DNA from: Asanoa ferruginea
GTDB taxonomy: Bacteria > Actinomycetota > Actinomycetes > Mycobacteriales > Micromonosporaceae
Direction of reading: 5' to 3'
Length of the DNA stretch: 64,000 bases
Assembly: GCF_003387075.1 (NCBI RefSeq)
Contig: NZ_QUMQ01000001.1
Coordinates: 2,542,001 to 2,606,000 of the forward strand
The first letter of the stretch is position 1, and each line of letters starts with the position of its first letter. Positions 51,496 to 61,729 of the stretch are shown here, piece after piece. A model generated the notes under the pieces. It ran no database searches and was not told where the DNA came from. It worked only from the letters and a program-made list of their open reading frames with translations. The position numbers were made by a program, and so were the translations under genes.

Positions 51496-53834
51496 AGCCC
51501 TTCGGCCACGGCCGCGGCGATCTTCAACCAGGCGTCGCGGCTTTCCTTGCTGATCCCGGCATAGCGGATCGGCTCGCCGGTGTCGATCAACCGCTCATAA
51601 GGAGCCAACAACACCGCACGGGTACGCGCGGCGAAGTGGCTCTCGATCGGCGGCAGGTCGATCTCGCGCCGGGACGGCGGCATCGACACGACCGTGACCG
51701 CCTGCCTTACGAGCCGGTGACGGCCCGTCTGCTCCAGGTGGTCGAGCATCCGGGCGGCGGTCTCGGCGGAGTCGTTTCGGGCCGACATGGTCACCACGAG
51801 CTGGTCGGTCGCGTCGATCGCCGCCTGCCAGTTCTGCGCGCGTACGTTGTTGCCGGTGTCCACGAAGATCAATTTGTAGAAGCGGCTGACCACGTCACGG
51901 ATGTGCGCGAACGCGGCGGCGGTGAGCATCTCGCCGGCCGTGGCCGACTCGTCGGACGCGAGCACGTCGAACATGCCCTCGCCCTGCGCCCGCACATACT
52001 GCGAGAGGTCACCGACCCGCCCCTGCGCGGTGCGGAACTGCGCGAGGTCGCGCAGCAGATCCCGGACCGTGCGGTTGTGGAAGTCCTGCGACGCCCGCAT
52101 GCCCAGGGTGCCCTGGGTCTCGTTGTTGTCCCAGGCCAGCACGTACCCGCCGCGGTTCTGCCCGAACGTCATCGCGAGCAGCAGAATCGCCACCGTCTTG
52201 CCCGCGCCGCCCTTGGGGTTGACCACGGTGACCTGGCGCAGCCCACCGAAGTTGCGGCGGACGGTCTCGATCTCCTGCCGCCGGCTCCGCTCGTGTGCGC
52301 CGGGCGGCAGCTTGACCAGACCCATCGAGGTCTTGTTGAGCACCGCGCGCACGCCACTGCTGGCGATCGGGTCCGGTGGGCGCATCGCGCGGCGCCGGGC
52401 GAAGTCGTCGGCGGTCGGCACGCCCGCGTCGGGCGTCCATTCCGCAGCGCGGGGGTTGGCGGTCGCGGGCGGGGTCGACGGGGTCGGCATCCGGTAGACG
52501 CCCTGCTGCGGAACCTCGACCACACCTGGAGCGATCTCGCCTTGCGCCGGGTCGTGCTGGTCCGCGGCGGGCGGCTGGCCCGGGTGGCCGGCGTGGGCCG
52601 CCTGCCCGGGATGGCCGGCGGGGCCGGGGATGCCGGGGCCAGGCGGGACCGGCTGGGCGCCGCCGGGGTGCGGGGGTGCGGCCGGTGGTGGGGAGGTCGG
52701 CCGTTGCGGGGGTTGTGACCAGGGCGTTCCGCTCGGCGTGCCGTCGGCGCCGCGTTGCATCGGCATCGAGGCCGCCTGCTGAGCCGCACCGGATTGCTGG
52801 TCGGGCTGGGTGGCCGGCGGGCGGTATGCCGGCGGCATCGGACCGGGCGGCGTCGCGACGGGCTGCTGGTGTGACTGGACCGGCTCTGCCTGCGTCGCGT
52901 CGGCGTGCGGCCCTGCCGGTTGGTCGGGCCGGGCCTGTTGCGGTGCAGGTTGCTGCGGCGGTGCCGGCGCGTCGCCGGGACCGGCGGGCTGGTGCGGTGC
53001 GGCTCCCTGCCCCGCAGGCGGGAAGCCAGGCTGGTGTGCCCCGGCGGCCTGCGTGCCGGCCGGCTGATGTGGAGCAGTCGCCTGCGGCCCTGCCGGGTGG
53101 CCAGGCTGGTGTGGGCCTGCCGCCTGCGCGGCGGGCCCTTGGCCGGGCTGGTGTGTGCCAGCGGCTTGCGGTGCGGGCGATTGGCCGGGCTGGTGTGGGC
53201 CTGCCGCCTGCGCGGCGGGCCCTTGGCCGGGCTGGTGTGGCGCGGCGGCTTGCGGCGCGGGCGGTTGACCCGGCTGGTGCGGTCCGGCGGCGTGCGGTGC
53301 GGAGCCTTGGCCCGGCTGCTGTGGGCCGCCTTGCGGTGCGGGCGGAAAGCCCGGCTGGTGCGGGCCACCGGAACCAGGCTGCGGGGGCGCCGGCGGGCGG
53401 CCATACACGCCCTGCTGGGCCGGACCGCCGTGCCGGCCGGCGTCTCCGCTGAACTGACCGGCGGTCAGATGATGACCCGCGCCCGGCTGAACCGGACCCG
53501 GATGACCGCCCGGGGGGAACGGCGGCGGTGGCGGGGCGGGTGGCTGCACGGACTGCCCGGGCGGCCGCACCGGCGGCGGAGGGTTCGGAGCAGGTCGGCC
53601 GGCACTCGGTGCGGGCAGACCGGGCCGGTTGATCGGCGGCGGTGCGGGCGGCGCCGGCACCCGGATCGGCGGCGGTGGCGGCGGCACCGCGGGCGTGCCC
53701 GGGTCCTGGTCGTCGGACCCGGCCTCGGGGTCGTCCGGCGGCCAGGGCTGCTCGCCGCCGCGCCACTGCGCGGCGCCGTTGCCTGCCGGCCGGTAGACCC
53801 GGTCCGAATCGTCAACCACGCCGGCCACCCCCAC
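51492..53834 (-). CDS. MinD/ParA-like ATPase with long Pro/Gln-rich N-terminal region
   Basis: 780 residues (GTG 53834; GTG 53828 and 53819 also in frame, the last giving VVDDSDRVYRP). Residues 1-480 are low-complexity Pro, Gln, Ala and Gly with 14-residue repeats of the PHQPGQGPAAQAAG type. The C-terminal 250 residues are a MinD-like domain: deviant Walker A NPKGGAGKTVAI (about 540), switch II-like IFVDTGNN, and the AWDNNETQGTLG motif. The build resembles ESX-associated MinD-like proteins of actinobacteria (EspI type) and septum or pole-positioning ATPases. No ESX genes are in the window. The exact role is unknown. Confidence 0.82.
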   Translation of the reverse strand: MGVAGVVDDSDRVYRPAGNGAAQWRGGEQPWPPDDPEAGSDDQDPGTPAVPPPPPPIRVPAPPAPPPINRPGLPAPSAGRPAPNPPPPVRPPGQSVQPPAPPPPPFPPGGHPGPVQPGAGHHLTAGQFSGDAGRHGGPAQQGVYGRPPAPPQPGSGGPHQPGFPPAPQGGPQQPGQGSAPHAAGPHQPGQPPAPQAAAPHQPGQGPAAQAAGPHQPGQSPAPQAAGTHQPGQGPAAQAAGPHQPGHPAGPQATAPHQPAGTQAAGAHQPGFPPAGQGAAPHQPAGPGDAPAPPQQPAPQQARPDQPAGPHADATQAEPVQSHQQPVATPPGPMPPAYRPPATQPDQQSGAAQQAASMPMQRGADGTPSGTPWSQPPQRPTSPPPAAPPHPGGAQPVPPGPGIPGPAGHPGQAAHAGHPGQPPAADQHDPAQGEIAPGVVEVPQQGVYRMPTPSTPPATANPRAAEWTPDAGVPTADDFARRRAMRPPDPIASSGVRAVLNKTSMGLVKLPPGAHERSRRQEIETVRRNFGGLRQVTVVNPKGGAGKTVAILLLAMTFGQNRGGYVLAWDNNETQGTLGMRASQDFHNRTVRDLLRDLAQFRTAQGRVGDLSQYVRAQGEGMFDVLASDESATAGEMLTAAAFAHIRDVVSRFYKLIFVDTGNNVRAQNWQAAIDATDQLVVTMSARNDSAETAARMLDHLEQTGRHRLVRQAVTVVSMPPSRREIDLPPIESHFAARTRAVLLAPYERLIDTGEPIRYAGISKESRDAWLKIAAAVAEGL
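53062..53313 (-). repeat. Six coding 42-bp repeats in the Pro/Gln-rich region
   Basis: Units of exactly 42 bp (14 codons) start at 53062, 53104, 53146, 53188, 53230 and 53272, coding variants of PHQPGQxPAxQAAG. Copies at 53104 and 53188 are almost identical. Confidence 0.88.
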
Positions 53835-53898
53835 ATTCAGCGGTCACTACCGTCCCAAGCGTAAGGCGAACCTGCTTCGACAGCCGCACCGCGGGAGA

Positions 53899-54831
53899 TC
53901 AGCGGGTGTAGACGGCCCAGGCGCCTGGTTCGATCCACCAGGATCGCTTGCGGGTGAGGGTTCCCGCGACCCCGTCGTCGACGAACGGGATCTCCTCGTC
54001 GCGGGGCAGCACCGCCACGGCGCGACCACGGGCGCGGCGCACCTCGACCCGCGGCTTGGCCCGGCCGAACAGCGTGCGGGAGACCACCGGGACCGCGATC
54101 GCGACCTCGATCTGCCCGGACGTCGGGTCGGCGCCGGTCAACAGCGGCAGGCCGTCGAGGTCGGCATAACCGGCGGCGTTGCCGACCGCGCAGGCCAGCA
54201 CCGGGTCGTCGCCGTCGCTGAGCACCGCGTCGTCGACCTCCACCCGACCGCGCCAGGGGAGCAGCTTGTCGTCGGCGCGGCCGCCGATCAGCGCGCCGTC
54301 GAGGGTGACCGAGCCGGCATCGTTGCGCAGCAGGTCGAGCCGCTTGACCGGGCCGTCGAGGACGGCCGCCGCGACCGCCGCGGGGTCGCGGGGCAGGCCG
54401 AGCTGCTCGACAAGATCACGAGAAGCCGGACCCATCGGGAGTACGGCTACCGCCGGCAGGTCGGGCACCGTCCGGTTACCGGCGAGGTCGGCGGGGCGGC
54501 GGCTGGGCGCTGGCGCGTACCGCCGGACAAGTCTGCGCAGCACGTGCCGCAACTGACTGTCGGTGGCCGTGGCGACCACCAGCCGGGTCTTGCTGTCGCG
54601 ATCTGGCCAGGTCAGGCCGTCAGGCCGGGCCGGGCCGTCGAACCTCGCCAGGACCGCGTCGATCGCCTTGTCGTCGTGTGCGGTGACCGTCTCGACCCGC
54701 GCACCGGCGGCGACCAGCGCGTCCATGCAGGCCCGCACGGGGGCCCGCAAAGTATCCGTGGCGCAGGTGTCCGCGCCGCAACACGCCTCACCCGCCCCTT
54801 CGGCCAGGGTCAGCAGGACCACGTCGTACAC
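53899..54831 (-). CDS. Diacylglycerol-kinase-fold protein with degenerate active-site motifs
   Basis: 310 residues from GTG 54831, with GAGGAG 6 nt upstream. The fold is recognisable from VAVLPMGPASRDLVEQLGL and GPVKRLDLLR, which match the family's PxGTxNDxAxxLGI and DLG segments, and from the final ...WAVYTR strand. However, the nucleotide loop GGDGT is replaced by ATATDSQ and GTGND by GPASRD. An unusual N-terminal Cys cluster (ACCGADTCATD) is present. It may be a non-catalytic relative that binds lipid or nucleotide. The promoter region is shared with purA. Confidence 0.7.
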   Translation of the reverse strand: MYDVVLLTLAEGAGEACCGADTCATDTLRAPVRACMDALVAAGARVETVTAHDDKAIDAVLARFDGPARPDGLTWPDRDSKTRLVVATATDSQLRHVLRRLVRRYAPAPSRRPADLAGNRTVPDLPAVAVLPMGPASRDLVEQLGLPRDPAAVAAAVLDGPVKRLDLLRNDAGSVTLDGALIGGRADDKLLPWRGRVEVDDAVLSDGDDPVLACAVGNAAGYADLDGLPLLTGADPTSGQIEVAIAVPVVSRTLFGRAKPRVEVRRARGRAVAVLPRDEEIPFVDDGVAGTLTRKRSWWIEPGAWAVYTR

Positions 54832-54890
54832 GGTCGGTCTCCTCGGGCGTGAACGCTGTCGCGTCCAGGCGTTCTTCGGTTTGTTGTTAG

Positions 54891-56255
<1,365 letters not shown>

Positions 56256-56266
56256 GATCCGACATC

Positions 56267-57511
56267 GTGCGCATTCTTCTCATTGGTAGCGGCGGGCGCG
56301 AGCATGCCCTCGCCCTTGGTCTGGCGGCTTCTCCCGGTGTCACGCTGATCGCGGCGCCCGGCAACCCCGGCATCGCCGAGGTGGCCGAGCTCCACCCGGT
56401 GGAGGCCACCAACCCCGACGCGGTCGCCGCGCTGGCCGTCGAGGTCAGCGCCGACCTGGTCGTGGTCGGGCCCGAGGCGCCGCTGGTGGCCGGCGTGGCC
56501 GACGCCGTTCGCGCGAAGGGCATCGCCTGCTTCGGGCCGACGGCGGCGGCGGCGCAATTGGAGGGGTCGAAGACCTTCGCCAATGAGGTCATGGCCGCAG
56601 CCGGCGTGCCGACCGCCGGCTCGGTGTCCACCACCGACCCGGCCGAGGCCGCGGCGGCGCTCGACCGGTTCGGCGCGCCCTATGTGGTCAAGGAAGACGG
56701 GCTGGCCGCGGGCAAGGGCGTCCTGGTCTCCGACGACCGGGACGCCGCACTCGCACACGCGGCGGCGTGCGAGCGGGTCGTGATCGAGGAGTTCCTCGAC
56801 GGGCCGGAGGTCTCGCTGTTCGTGGTCACTGACGGCGAGACCGCGGTGCCGCTGCTCCCGGCGCAGGACTTCAAGCGGGTCGGCGAGGGCGACACGGGGC
56901 CCAACACCGGCGGGATGGGCGCCTACGCGCCGCTGCCGTGGGCACCGCCGTCGCTGGTCGACGACGTGCTGGCCACCGTGGTGCACCCGACGCTGGCCGA
57001 GATGCGCCGGCGCGGGACGCCGTTCGCCGGGCTGCTCTACGTGGGGCTGGCACTGACCCGCGGCGGGCCGAAGGTGATCGAGTTCAACGCGCGGTTCGGT
57101 GACCCGGAGTCGCAGGTCGTGCTGCCGCTGCTGGAGACGCCGTTGGCAGACGTGTTGCGGGCGGCGGCGACCGGTTCGCTGGCTTCACTGCAGCCGTTGC
57201 GCTGGCGCTCCGGCGCGGCGGTGACGGTGGTCATCGCGTCGGCTGGCTACCCGGCGTCGTCGCGGAGCGGGGACGTGATCTCCGGGGTTTCCGGCGCGGG
57301 CTTCATCCACGCCGGCACGGCGCGAGCGTCGGGCGGGGAACTGGTCACCGCCGGTGGGCGGGTGCTGTCGGTGACGGCGATCGGCGCGGATCTTTCGGCG
57401 GCCCGGGATGCGGCGTACGCCCTGGTTGACGGGGTGTCGCTGGCCGACGCGGTGATCAGGCGCGACATCGCGCTGGCCGCCGTCGAGGGGCGGATCCGGG
57501 TTCCGGGCTAG
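56267..57511 (+). CDS. purD: Phosphoribosylamine-glycine ligase
   Basis: 414 residues from GTG 56267. ATP-grasp enzyme: N-terminal MRILLIGSGGREHALALGL, GPEAPLVAGVADAV, the ATP-binding VKEDGLAAGKGV, and DFKRVGEGDTGPNTGGMGAYAP with EFNARFGDPE for metal binding. It joins glycine to phosphoribosylamine in purine synthesis. It follows purA directly. Confidence 0.97.
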   Translation: MRILLIGSGGREHALALGLAASPGVTLIAAPGNPGIAEVAELHPVEATNPDAVAALAVEVSADLVVVGPEAPLVAGVADAVRAKGIACFGPTAAAAQLEGSKTFANEVMAAAGVPTAGSVSTTDPAEAAAALDRFGAPYVVKEDGLAAGKGVLVSDDRDAALAHAAACERVVIEEFLDGPEVSLFVVTDGETAVPLLPAQDFKRVGEGDTGPNTGGMGAYAPLPWAPPSLVDDVLATVVHPTLAEMRRRGTPFAGLLYVGLALTRGGPKVIEFNARFGDPESQVVLPLLETPLADVLRAAATGSLASLQPLRWRSGAAVTVVIASAGYPASSRSGDVISGVSGAGFIHAGTARASGGELVTAGGRVLSVTAIGADLSAARDAAYALVDGVSLADAVIRRDIALAAVEGRIRVPG

Positions 57512-57632
57512 CTCGTTCTGGCGGCCCGCGGGTGATCGTCCTCATCAGATCGGGTTGTCGTCGGGAACTCGACCGCGACGCGGCACGAAAGCGGGATTCG
57601 CCAGGCTCAATCGGTTTCTACCGTGTGTAGCC

Positions 57633-58217
57633 ATGAGGACCTTCCGGATCCCAATGGTGCTGCTCGCCGCGGTCGCGGCCACGTTCTTGTCGGCCTGTGG
57701 CGAGAAGGGCGACACCGATCTCGCGTCGGGGTCGCCGTCGCCCGGCACGTCGTATTCGATCGGCGACGACACGCTGACGGATGCTGACGTGAGCCCGTCG
57801 CCGACGGCTTCCGCCGACGGCGGCTCCGACAACGGGGGCACCGACGGCGGGAACGTTCGGAAGGATCCGTGGATCGAATACTTCCGGATCAAGCAGAAGC
57901 CGCATTGCCCGTCCGGCGAGTGGCCCAACGGGCGCGAGGTGACCGTGGAGTGGAAGGTGACCGGCACCGACAAGGTCACCATCTCGGTCGACGGTCAGGG
58001 CATCTACGACACCTACGGCGCCTCGGGCTCGCAGTCTTTCTCGTTCCCCTGCGGCGACTGGGACCCGGGCCAGACGGCCAAACACAGCTACCTGCTGATG
58101 ACGGTCGGCGGTGGCCCCGTGGCCAAGAAGACGATCACGGCGACGGCTACGGTCAACGGGACCATGACCGCCACCCCGTCGGCCGGTGCCGAACAGGCGG
58201 CGCCCGACGCACCCTGA
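57633..58217 (+). CDS. Lipoprotein of unknown function
   Basis: 194 residues from ATG 57633. TACCGT (57619-57624) is 8 nt upstream, so the message may be almost leaderless. A signal peptide ends in the lipobox LSAC (Cys about 22). A Ser/Asp/Gly-rich linker leads to a domain of about 110 residues with two Cys (PHCPSGEWP and FPCGDWDPG), likely a disulfide-bonded Ig-like beta sandwich (REVTVEWKVTGTDKVTISVDG). It is exported and membrane-tethered. No known family is recognised. The glycosylase gene starts 10 bp after its stop. Confidence 0.8.
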   Translation: MRTFRIPMVLLAAVAATFLSACGEKGDTDLASGSPSPGTSYSIGDDTLTDADVSPSPTASADGGSDNGGTDGGNVRKDPWIEYFRIKQKPHCPSGEWPNGREVTVEWKVTGTDKVTISVDGQGIYDTYGASGSQSFSFPCGDWDPGQTAKHSYLLMTVGGGPVAKKTITATATVNGTMTATPSAGAEQAAPDAP

Positions 58218-58227
58218 GGTTCTTCGC

Positions 58228-59079
58228 ATGCCGGAAGGTCACACGATCCATCGGTTGGCGGCCCGGCATCGTGAGCTGTTCGCCGGACACAAGGTCGAGC
58301 TTTCCAGCCCCCAGGGGCGGTTCGCGGAAGGCGCGGCTTTGCTGTCCGGCACGCTGCTGTGTGCGACCGAGGCGTACGGGAAGCACCTGTTCCACCACTA
58401 CTCGGGTGGGCTTTCGGTGCATGTGCACCTCGGGCTCTACGGCACGGTGACCGAAGGAGCCGGCACGCCCCCAGTGCCCGTGGGGCAGGTGCGGATGCGG
58501 GTGGTGGGTGGCGGGCACTGGCTCGATCTGCGGGGGCCGACCGACTGTTCGGTGCTCACGCCGCCGGAGGTTGGTGCGCTGCGGGGCCGGCTGGGTGCCG
58601 ATCCGCTGCGTGACGACGCGTCGCCGGCCGCCGCGGTGGCCCGGATCGTGCGCAGCCCCACCCCGATGGCGGCGCTGCTGCTGGATCAGTCGATCATCGC
58701 GGGCGTCGGCCTGGTGTATGCCAGCGAGGTGCTGTTCCGGGCCGGGATCGCGCCGACCCGGCCGGGGCGTTCGGTCTCCGCCGACCAGGTGTGGTCGATG
58801 TGGGCAGACCTGCGTGCGCTGATGGCCGAGGGCGTGGCGGTGGGGCGGATCGACACTGTGCACAGCAAGCACCTGCCCGAGGCGATGGGACGGGCGCCGC
58901 GGGTCGACCGGCACGGCGGTGAGGTCTACGTCTATCGCCGCACCGGCCAGCCGTGCCTGATCTGCGGCACCCCGGTGGCGCGGGCCGGGTTGGCGGGGCG
59001 CAACTCGTATTGGTGCCCGACCTGTCAGTCTTCTTCTCTTAGCCCGACGCAGTCGAGCGCCCAGAAGGGCTCGGCGTAG
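58228..59079 (+). CDS. Fpg/Nei-type DNA glycosylase (Nei2-like)
   Basis: 283 residues from ATG 58228. The mature N-terminus PEGHT carries the catalytic Pro and Glu. The Nei-type body includes LLLDQSIIAGVGLVYASEVLF (helix-two-turn-helix) and the zinc finger CLICGTPVARAGLAGRNSYWCPTCQ. It should remove oxidised bases and nick the strand by beta,delta-elimination. The last 18 residues after the zinc finger overlap the convergent GNAT gene by 55 bp, a long overlap that may reflect a late extension of this reading frame. Confidence 0.92.
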   Translation: MPEGHTIHRLAARHRELFAGHKVELSSPQGRFAEGAALLSGTLLCATEAYGKHLFHHYSGGLSVHVHLGLYGTVTEGAGTPPVPVGQVRMRVVGGGHWLDLRGPTDCSVLTPPEVGALRGRLGADPLRDDASPAAAVARIVRSPTPMAALLLDQSIIAGVGLVYASEVLFRAGIAPTRPGRSVSADQVWSMWADLRALMAEGVAVGRIDTVHSKHLPEAMGRAPRVDRHGGEVYVYRRTGQPCLICGTPVARAGLAGRNSYWCPTCQSSSLSPTQSSAQKGSA

Positions 59080-59570
59080 ACCAGGGTGCCGGTCATCCAG
59101 GGCTCGTATGTGCTGAGCTTGACCACCTGGAACGCCGCGTCGGGGATGCGCAGGCTGGGCTTGCGGAAGCCGAGCGGGGTGGCCTCGTGGAAGCCCCGCT
59201 CCCGGTAGTAGGCGGGGTCGCCCTCGAGGAACAGCAGGGGAGCGCCGGCCCTGTCGGCCTCTTCGATCGCGCGGGCGACCAGCAGCGTGCCGATGCCGCG
59301 ACGCTGGTGCTGTGGCAGCACCCCCAGCGGTGACAGCACGAGCACGTCGACGAGCTTCTTTGGCGCGTCGAGCCAGGAAGCGGTGAGCATGACGTGCCCG
59401 GCGGCCTCGCCGTCGACGGTGGCCACGTAGCCGCGCGGCGCGAACGTGGCCGGGCGTTGCCGCAACTGGGTAACCAGGCGCGGCACGAGGTCATCGCCGA
59501 AGGCCGCGGCGTGGATCGCGTGGACGGCGTTGGCGTCGTCGCTGGTCTCTTCGCGGATCTTGACGGTCAT
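59025..59570 (-). CDS. GNAT-family N-acetyltransferase
   Basis: 181 residues from ATG 59570 (MTVKIREETSDDANAVHAIHA). The acetyl-CoA-binding motif is VLPQHQRRGIGTLLVARAIEEA, followed by LFLEGDPAYYRERGFHEA, typical of the YhbS-like group. The substrate is unknown. It overlaps the glycosylase gene at its 3' end. Its start lies next to a short tandem duplication that contains a copy of its first codons and of the flippase gene's last codons. Confidence 0.87.
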   Translation of the reverse strand: MTVKIREETSDDANAVHAIHAAAFGDDLVPRLVTQLRQRPATFAPRGYVATVDGEAAGHVMLTASWLDAPKKLVDVLVLSPLGVLPQHQRRGIGTLLVARAIEEADRAGAPLLFLEGDPAYYRERGFHEATPLGFRKPSLRIPDAAFQVVKLSTYEPWMTGTLVYAEPFWALDCVGLREED

Positions 59571-59690
59571 CGGCGTAGTCTGCCGGCCGCGTTGAGCGTG
59601 AGTGCGACGGCGGCGGTCGCTTCGCGGGTCTTGATGGTCATCGGCGGCGTAGTCTGCCGGCCGCGCTGAGTGCGAGTGCGACCGCGGCGG
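59551..59690. repeat. Tandem duplication (about 70 bp) across the flippase/GNAT junction
   Basis: 59551-59616 and 59622-59690 are imperfect direct copies. Each contains the flippase C-terminal codons (AAGRLRR), the CGATGACC junction and the first codons of the GNAT gene. Between them lies a 24-codon relic (MTIKTRE joined to VALTLNAAGRLRR). The ancestral genes overlapped as ATGA; the duplication separated them. Confidence 0.8.
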
Positions 59691-60834
59691 CGCCGAGGGC
59701 GCTCCACATGACACCGGCCAGGGTGTGCGGCGCGATGAACTCGGCGACCACGAGCAGGGCCACCACCGCCACCCAGACGGGCGCCGAGGCCCACTTGGTC
59801 GCGGTGGCTACGCGGTCGTTGAGCAGCACGAAGACCAGGGCGTAGAGGGCACCGGTGGCGGCGAACACCGGCGCGTAGCGGCCGAGGTGGGTGTAGTCGT
59901 CGCCGCCGGCCAGCGCGAAGGCGAAGCCGCCGGCCAGTGCCGACGCGGCGACCAGGACGGCGCCGCTGGCGGCGACCAGGAGCAGCGCGGTGCGCAGCGC
60001 GCGCCGGCTGCCCTGGGCCAGGCGGGGGAGGGCGAGCACGGTGACCACCTGCGGCGCCCACAGCGCGCCCTTGGTCAACACCGTGCCGACCGAGTAGGCG
60101 CCGGAGGCGTCGGCGGTCAGCAGATGGCGGGCAAGCAGCAGGTCGGCGTAGGACGCGACCAGCATCGCCAGCGTCGCCGAGCAGGCGGTCAACACCTCGC
60201 GGCCGCGGATGGCGTCGGCGACGTGGGCCTTGCGGCTGCGGCCGAGCACGGCCAGCGAAGGCGGGATCAGCCAGCTCAGGGCGGCGCTGCCGATCAGCGA
60301 GGCGGTGAGGCCGGCGCCGGCGACCAGGCCGACGATGAGCCCGCCGTAGCGGCCCACGGCGAGCACCGCCATGCCCAGCGCCAGGCGCAGGAAGCGCTGG
60401 TCGCCCTGCAGCTCGCCGAGCCAGCGGCCGGCGAGCACGGTCGGCAGCGTGGCCAGAGCGGCCAGCAGCGTGTAGTGCGCGGGCAGGTCGAGCACCGGCA
60501 CCAGCAGCGGCGCGAGCACGGCGAGCGCACCGGCCGACACCACCGCGGTCGCGATGCTGATTTTGTTGGTCGACGCGGCGCCGTTGCGGGCGCGGTGCAC
60601 GGCGATCGCGATTTGCAGACCGAGGCCGGGCACCGACGCGATCGCGGTCAGGCCGAGCACGGTGGCCAGAGCGCTGAGGTCGGCGCTGGTGAGTTGCCGG
60701 GCGCCGATGACCGGCACGAGGTAGCCGAGCGCGTTGGTCAGCGCACCGGCGATGGCGACCGCGGCACCGGCGGCCGCGATGCGCCGCCCGGTCGACGACG
60801 CGGGGGCGGCTTCTGGGCGGGTTAGCGCAGTCAT
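59638..60834 (-). CDS. Polysaccharide flippase-like membrane protein (MATE/MOP superfamily)
   Basis: 398 residues from ATG 60834. About 11-12 hydrophobic helices, starting after RRIAAAGAAVAIAGALTNALGYLVPVIGARQLTSADL, the family's first helix and loop. Later helices include SVGTVLTKGALWAPQVVTVLALPRLAQ. Such proteins flip lipid-linked sugars for polysaccharide export. No glycosyltransferase is nearby. The upstream frame to 61134 is not coding. It was followed directly by the GNAT gene before the junction duplication. Confidence 0.82.
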   Translation of the reverse strand: MTALTRPEAAPASSTGRRIAAAGAAVAIAGALTNALGYLVPVIGARQLTSADLSALATVLGLTAIASVPGLGLQIAIAVHRARNGAASTNKISIATAVVSAGALAVLAPLLVPVLDLPAHYTLLAALATLPTVLAGRWLGELQGDQRFLRLALGMAVLAVGRYGGLIVGLVAGAGLTASLIGSAALSWLIPPSLAVLGRSRKAHVADAIRGREVLTACSATLAMLVASYADLLLARHLLTADASGAYSVGTVLTKGALWAPQVVTVLALPRLAQGSRRALRTALLLVAASGAVLVAASALAGGFAFALAGGDDYTHLGRYAPVFAATGALYALVFVLLNDRVATATKWASAPVWVAVVALLVVAEFIAPHTLAGVMWSALGAAAVALALSAAGRLRRR

Positions 60835-61013
60835 GACGCCGTGCAGCCTAAGCCCCAAACGTTGGCTGACGGTGTTGTTATCAAATCGTGACACGTCGAT
60901 ACGGTTGTCACGGAGCGTCCTTTCGCTGGCATGGTCTGTCGGTCTTTGTGGGTTTTCGCGGCGCGGTCCTTGATCGCAATCGGTGGCGGTGCATCTGTGC
61001 TGCGGCCGTGCTG

Positions 61014-61033
61014 CGGTTACTCCTCGGTAACCG
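61014..61033. promoter_or_regulatory. Operator copy 1 (GTTAC-N6-GTAAC) upstream of DUF6230 gene
   Basis: CGGTTAC-TCCTCG-GTAACCG, a perfect 7-6-7 inverted repeat, 80 bp before the DUF6230 start. Confidence 0.65.
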
Positions 61034-61080
61034 GCATCTTGTGACCTCCGTCGCACAGGAGCACCATCGGTCCGTTCTGG

Positions 61081-61096
61081 GTTACCAGTGAGTAAC
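61081..61096. promoter_or_regulatory. Operator copy 2 (GTTAC-N6-GTAAC) next to the DUF6230 ribosome binding site
   Basis: GTTAC-CAGTGA-GTAAC, same arms and spacing as copy 1 and as the site before the acyl-CoA dehydrogenase. It ends a few bases before AGGAGG. Confidence 0.65.
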
Positions 61097-61112
61097 GCGC
61101 GTAGGAGGAACC

Positions 61113-61727
61113 GTGTCAGAACCCCTTGAAACAACGCGGGGAAAGACCCGCTGGCGGCGGTTCGCCGCGCTCACGCTGCCGGCCCTGGCCGCCGCCGGCT
61201 TCATCGTCTTCGGCATGGCCAACGGGGCCATCGCCGCCTCGTTCGCCGTGTCCGGCCAGACCTTCAAGGTCTCGGCGGACAAACTCGTGGGCGACGGCTT
61301 CGTCCAATACGGCGGCGTGGTGCAGGACGGCAACGGCGCCGCCCACCCGGTCGCGGTCTCCGGCATCAACAAGGCGACGCTGACCAACCTGTGCCAGTCG
61401 GTCAAGGTCCCCGGCGCGCCGGTCGTGCTGACCATCAACGCGGGCGGCGGCGACAAGCCCGCGCGGGCTAGCAACCTGCTCCTCGACCTCACCGAGCTCA
61501 ACGGCGACGCGACGTTCACCAACATCGAGATCGGCCGCGACGCCGGCACGCTCAACAAGGGCCCGGCGTCGGCCAAGGGCGCGACGGGCTCGTTCGGCCA
61601 GCAGGCCGACAAGGTCGTCATCAACGACCTCAAGCAGGTGGCCTGGTCGACGACCGCGGGCACCTTCACCCTCACCGGCCTGCGCCTCAAGGTCAACGTC
61701 GGCGCAGACGCCAAGGAATGTTTCTGA
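61113..61727 (+). CDS. DUF6230 family protein
   Basis: 204 residues from GTG 61113, with AGGAGGA upstream. One N-terminal hydrophobic helix (FAALTLPALAAAGFIVFGMANGAIA) as signal or anchor, then a beta-rich outer domain (FAVSGQTFKVSADKLVGDG, FTNIEIGRDAGTL) with two Cys. It matches the DUF6230 family, which is regularly paired with DUF6114. Function is not known. The DUF6114 gene starts 2 bp after its stop. Two GTTAC-type operators precede it. Confidence 0.87.
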   Translation: MSEPLETTRGKTRWRRFAALTLPALAAAGFIVFGMANGAIAASFAVSGQTFKVSADKLVGDGFVQYGGVVQDGNGAAHPVAVSGINKATLTNLCQSVKVPGAPVVLTINAGGGDKPARASNLLLDLTELNGDATFTNIEIGRDAGTLNKGPASAKGATGSFGQQADKVVINDLKQVAWSTTAGTFTLTGLRLKVNVGADAKECF

Positions 61728-61729
61728 CG

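Noticed and set aside
53925-53945. GGTTCGATCC, resembling a tRNA T-loop
   Set aside because: It lies inside the diacylglycerol-kinase-like gene, with no cloverleaf around it.
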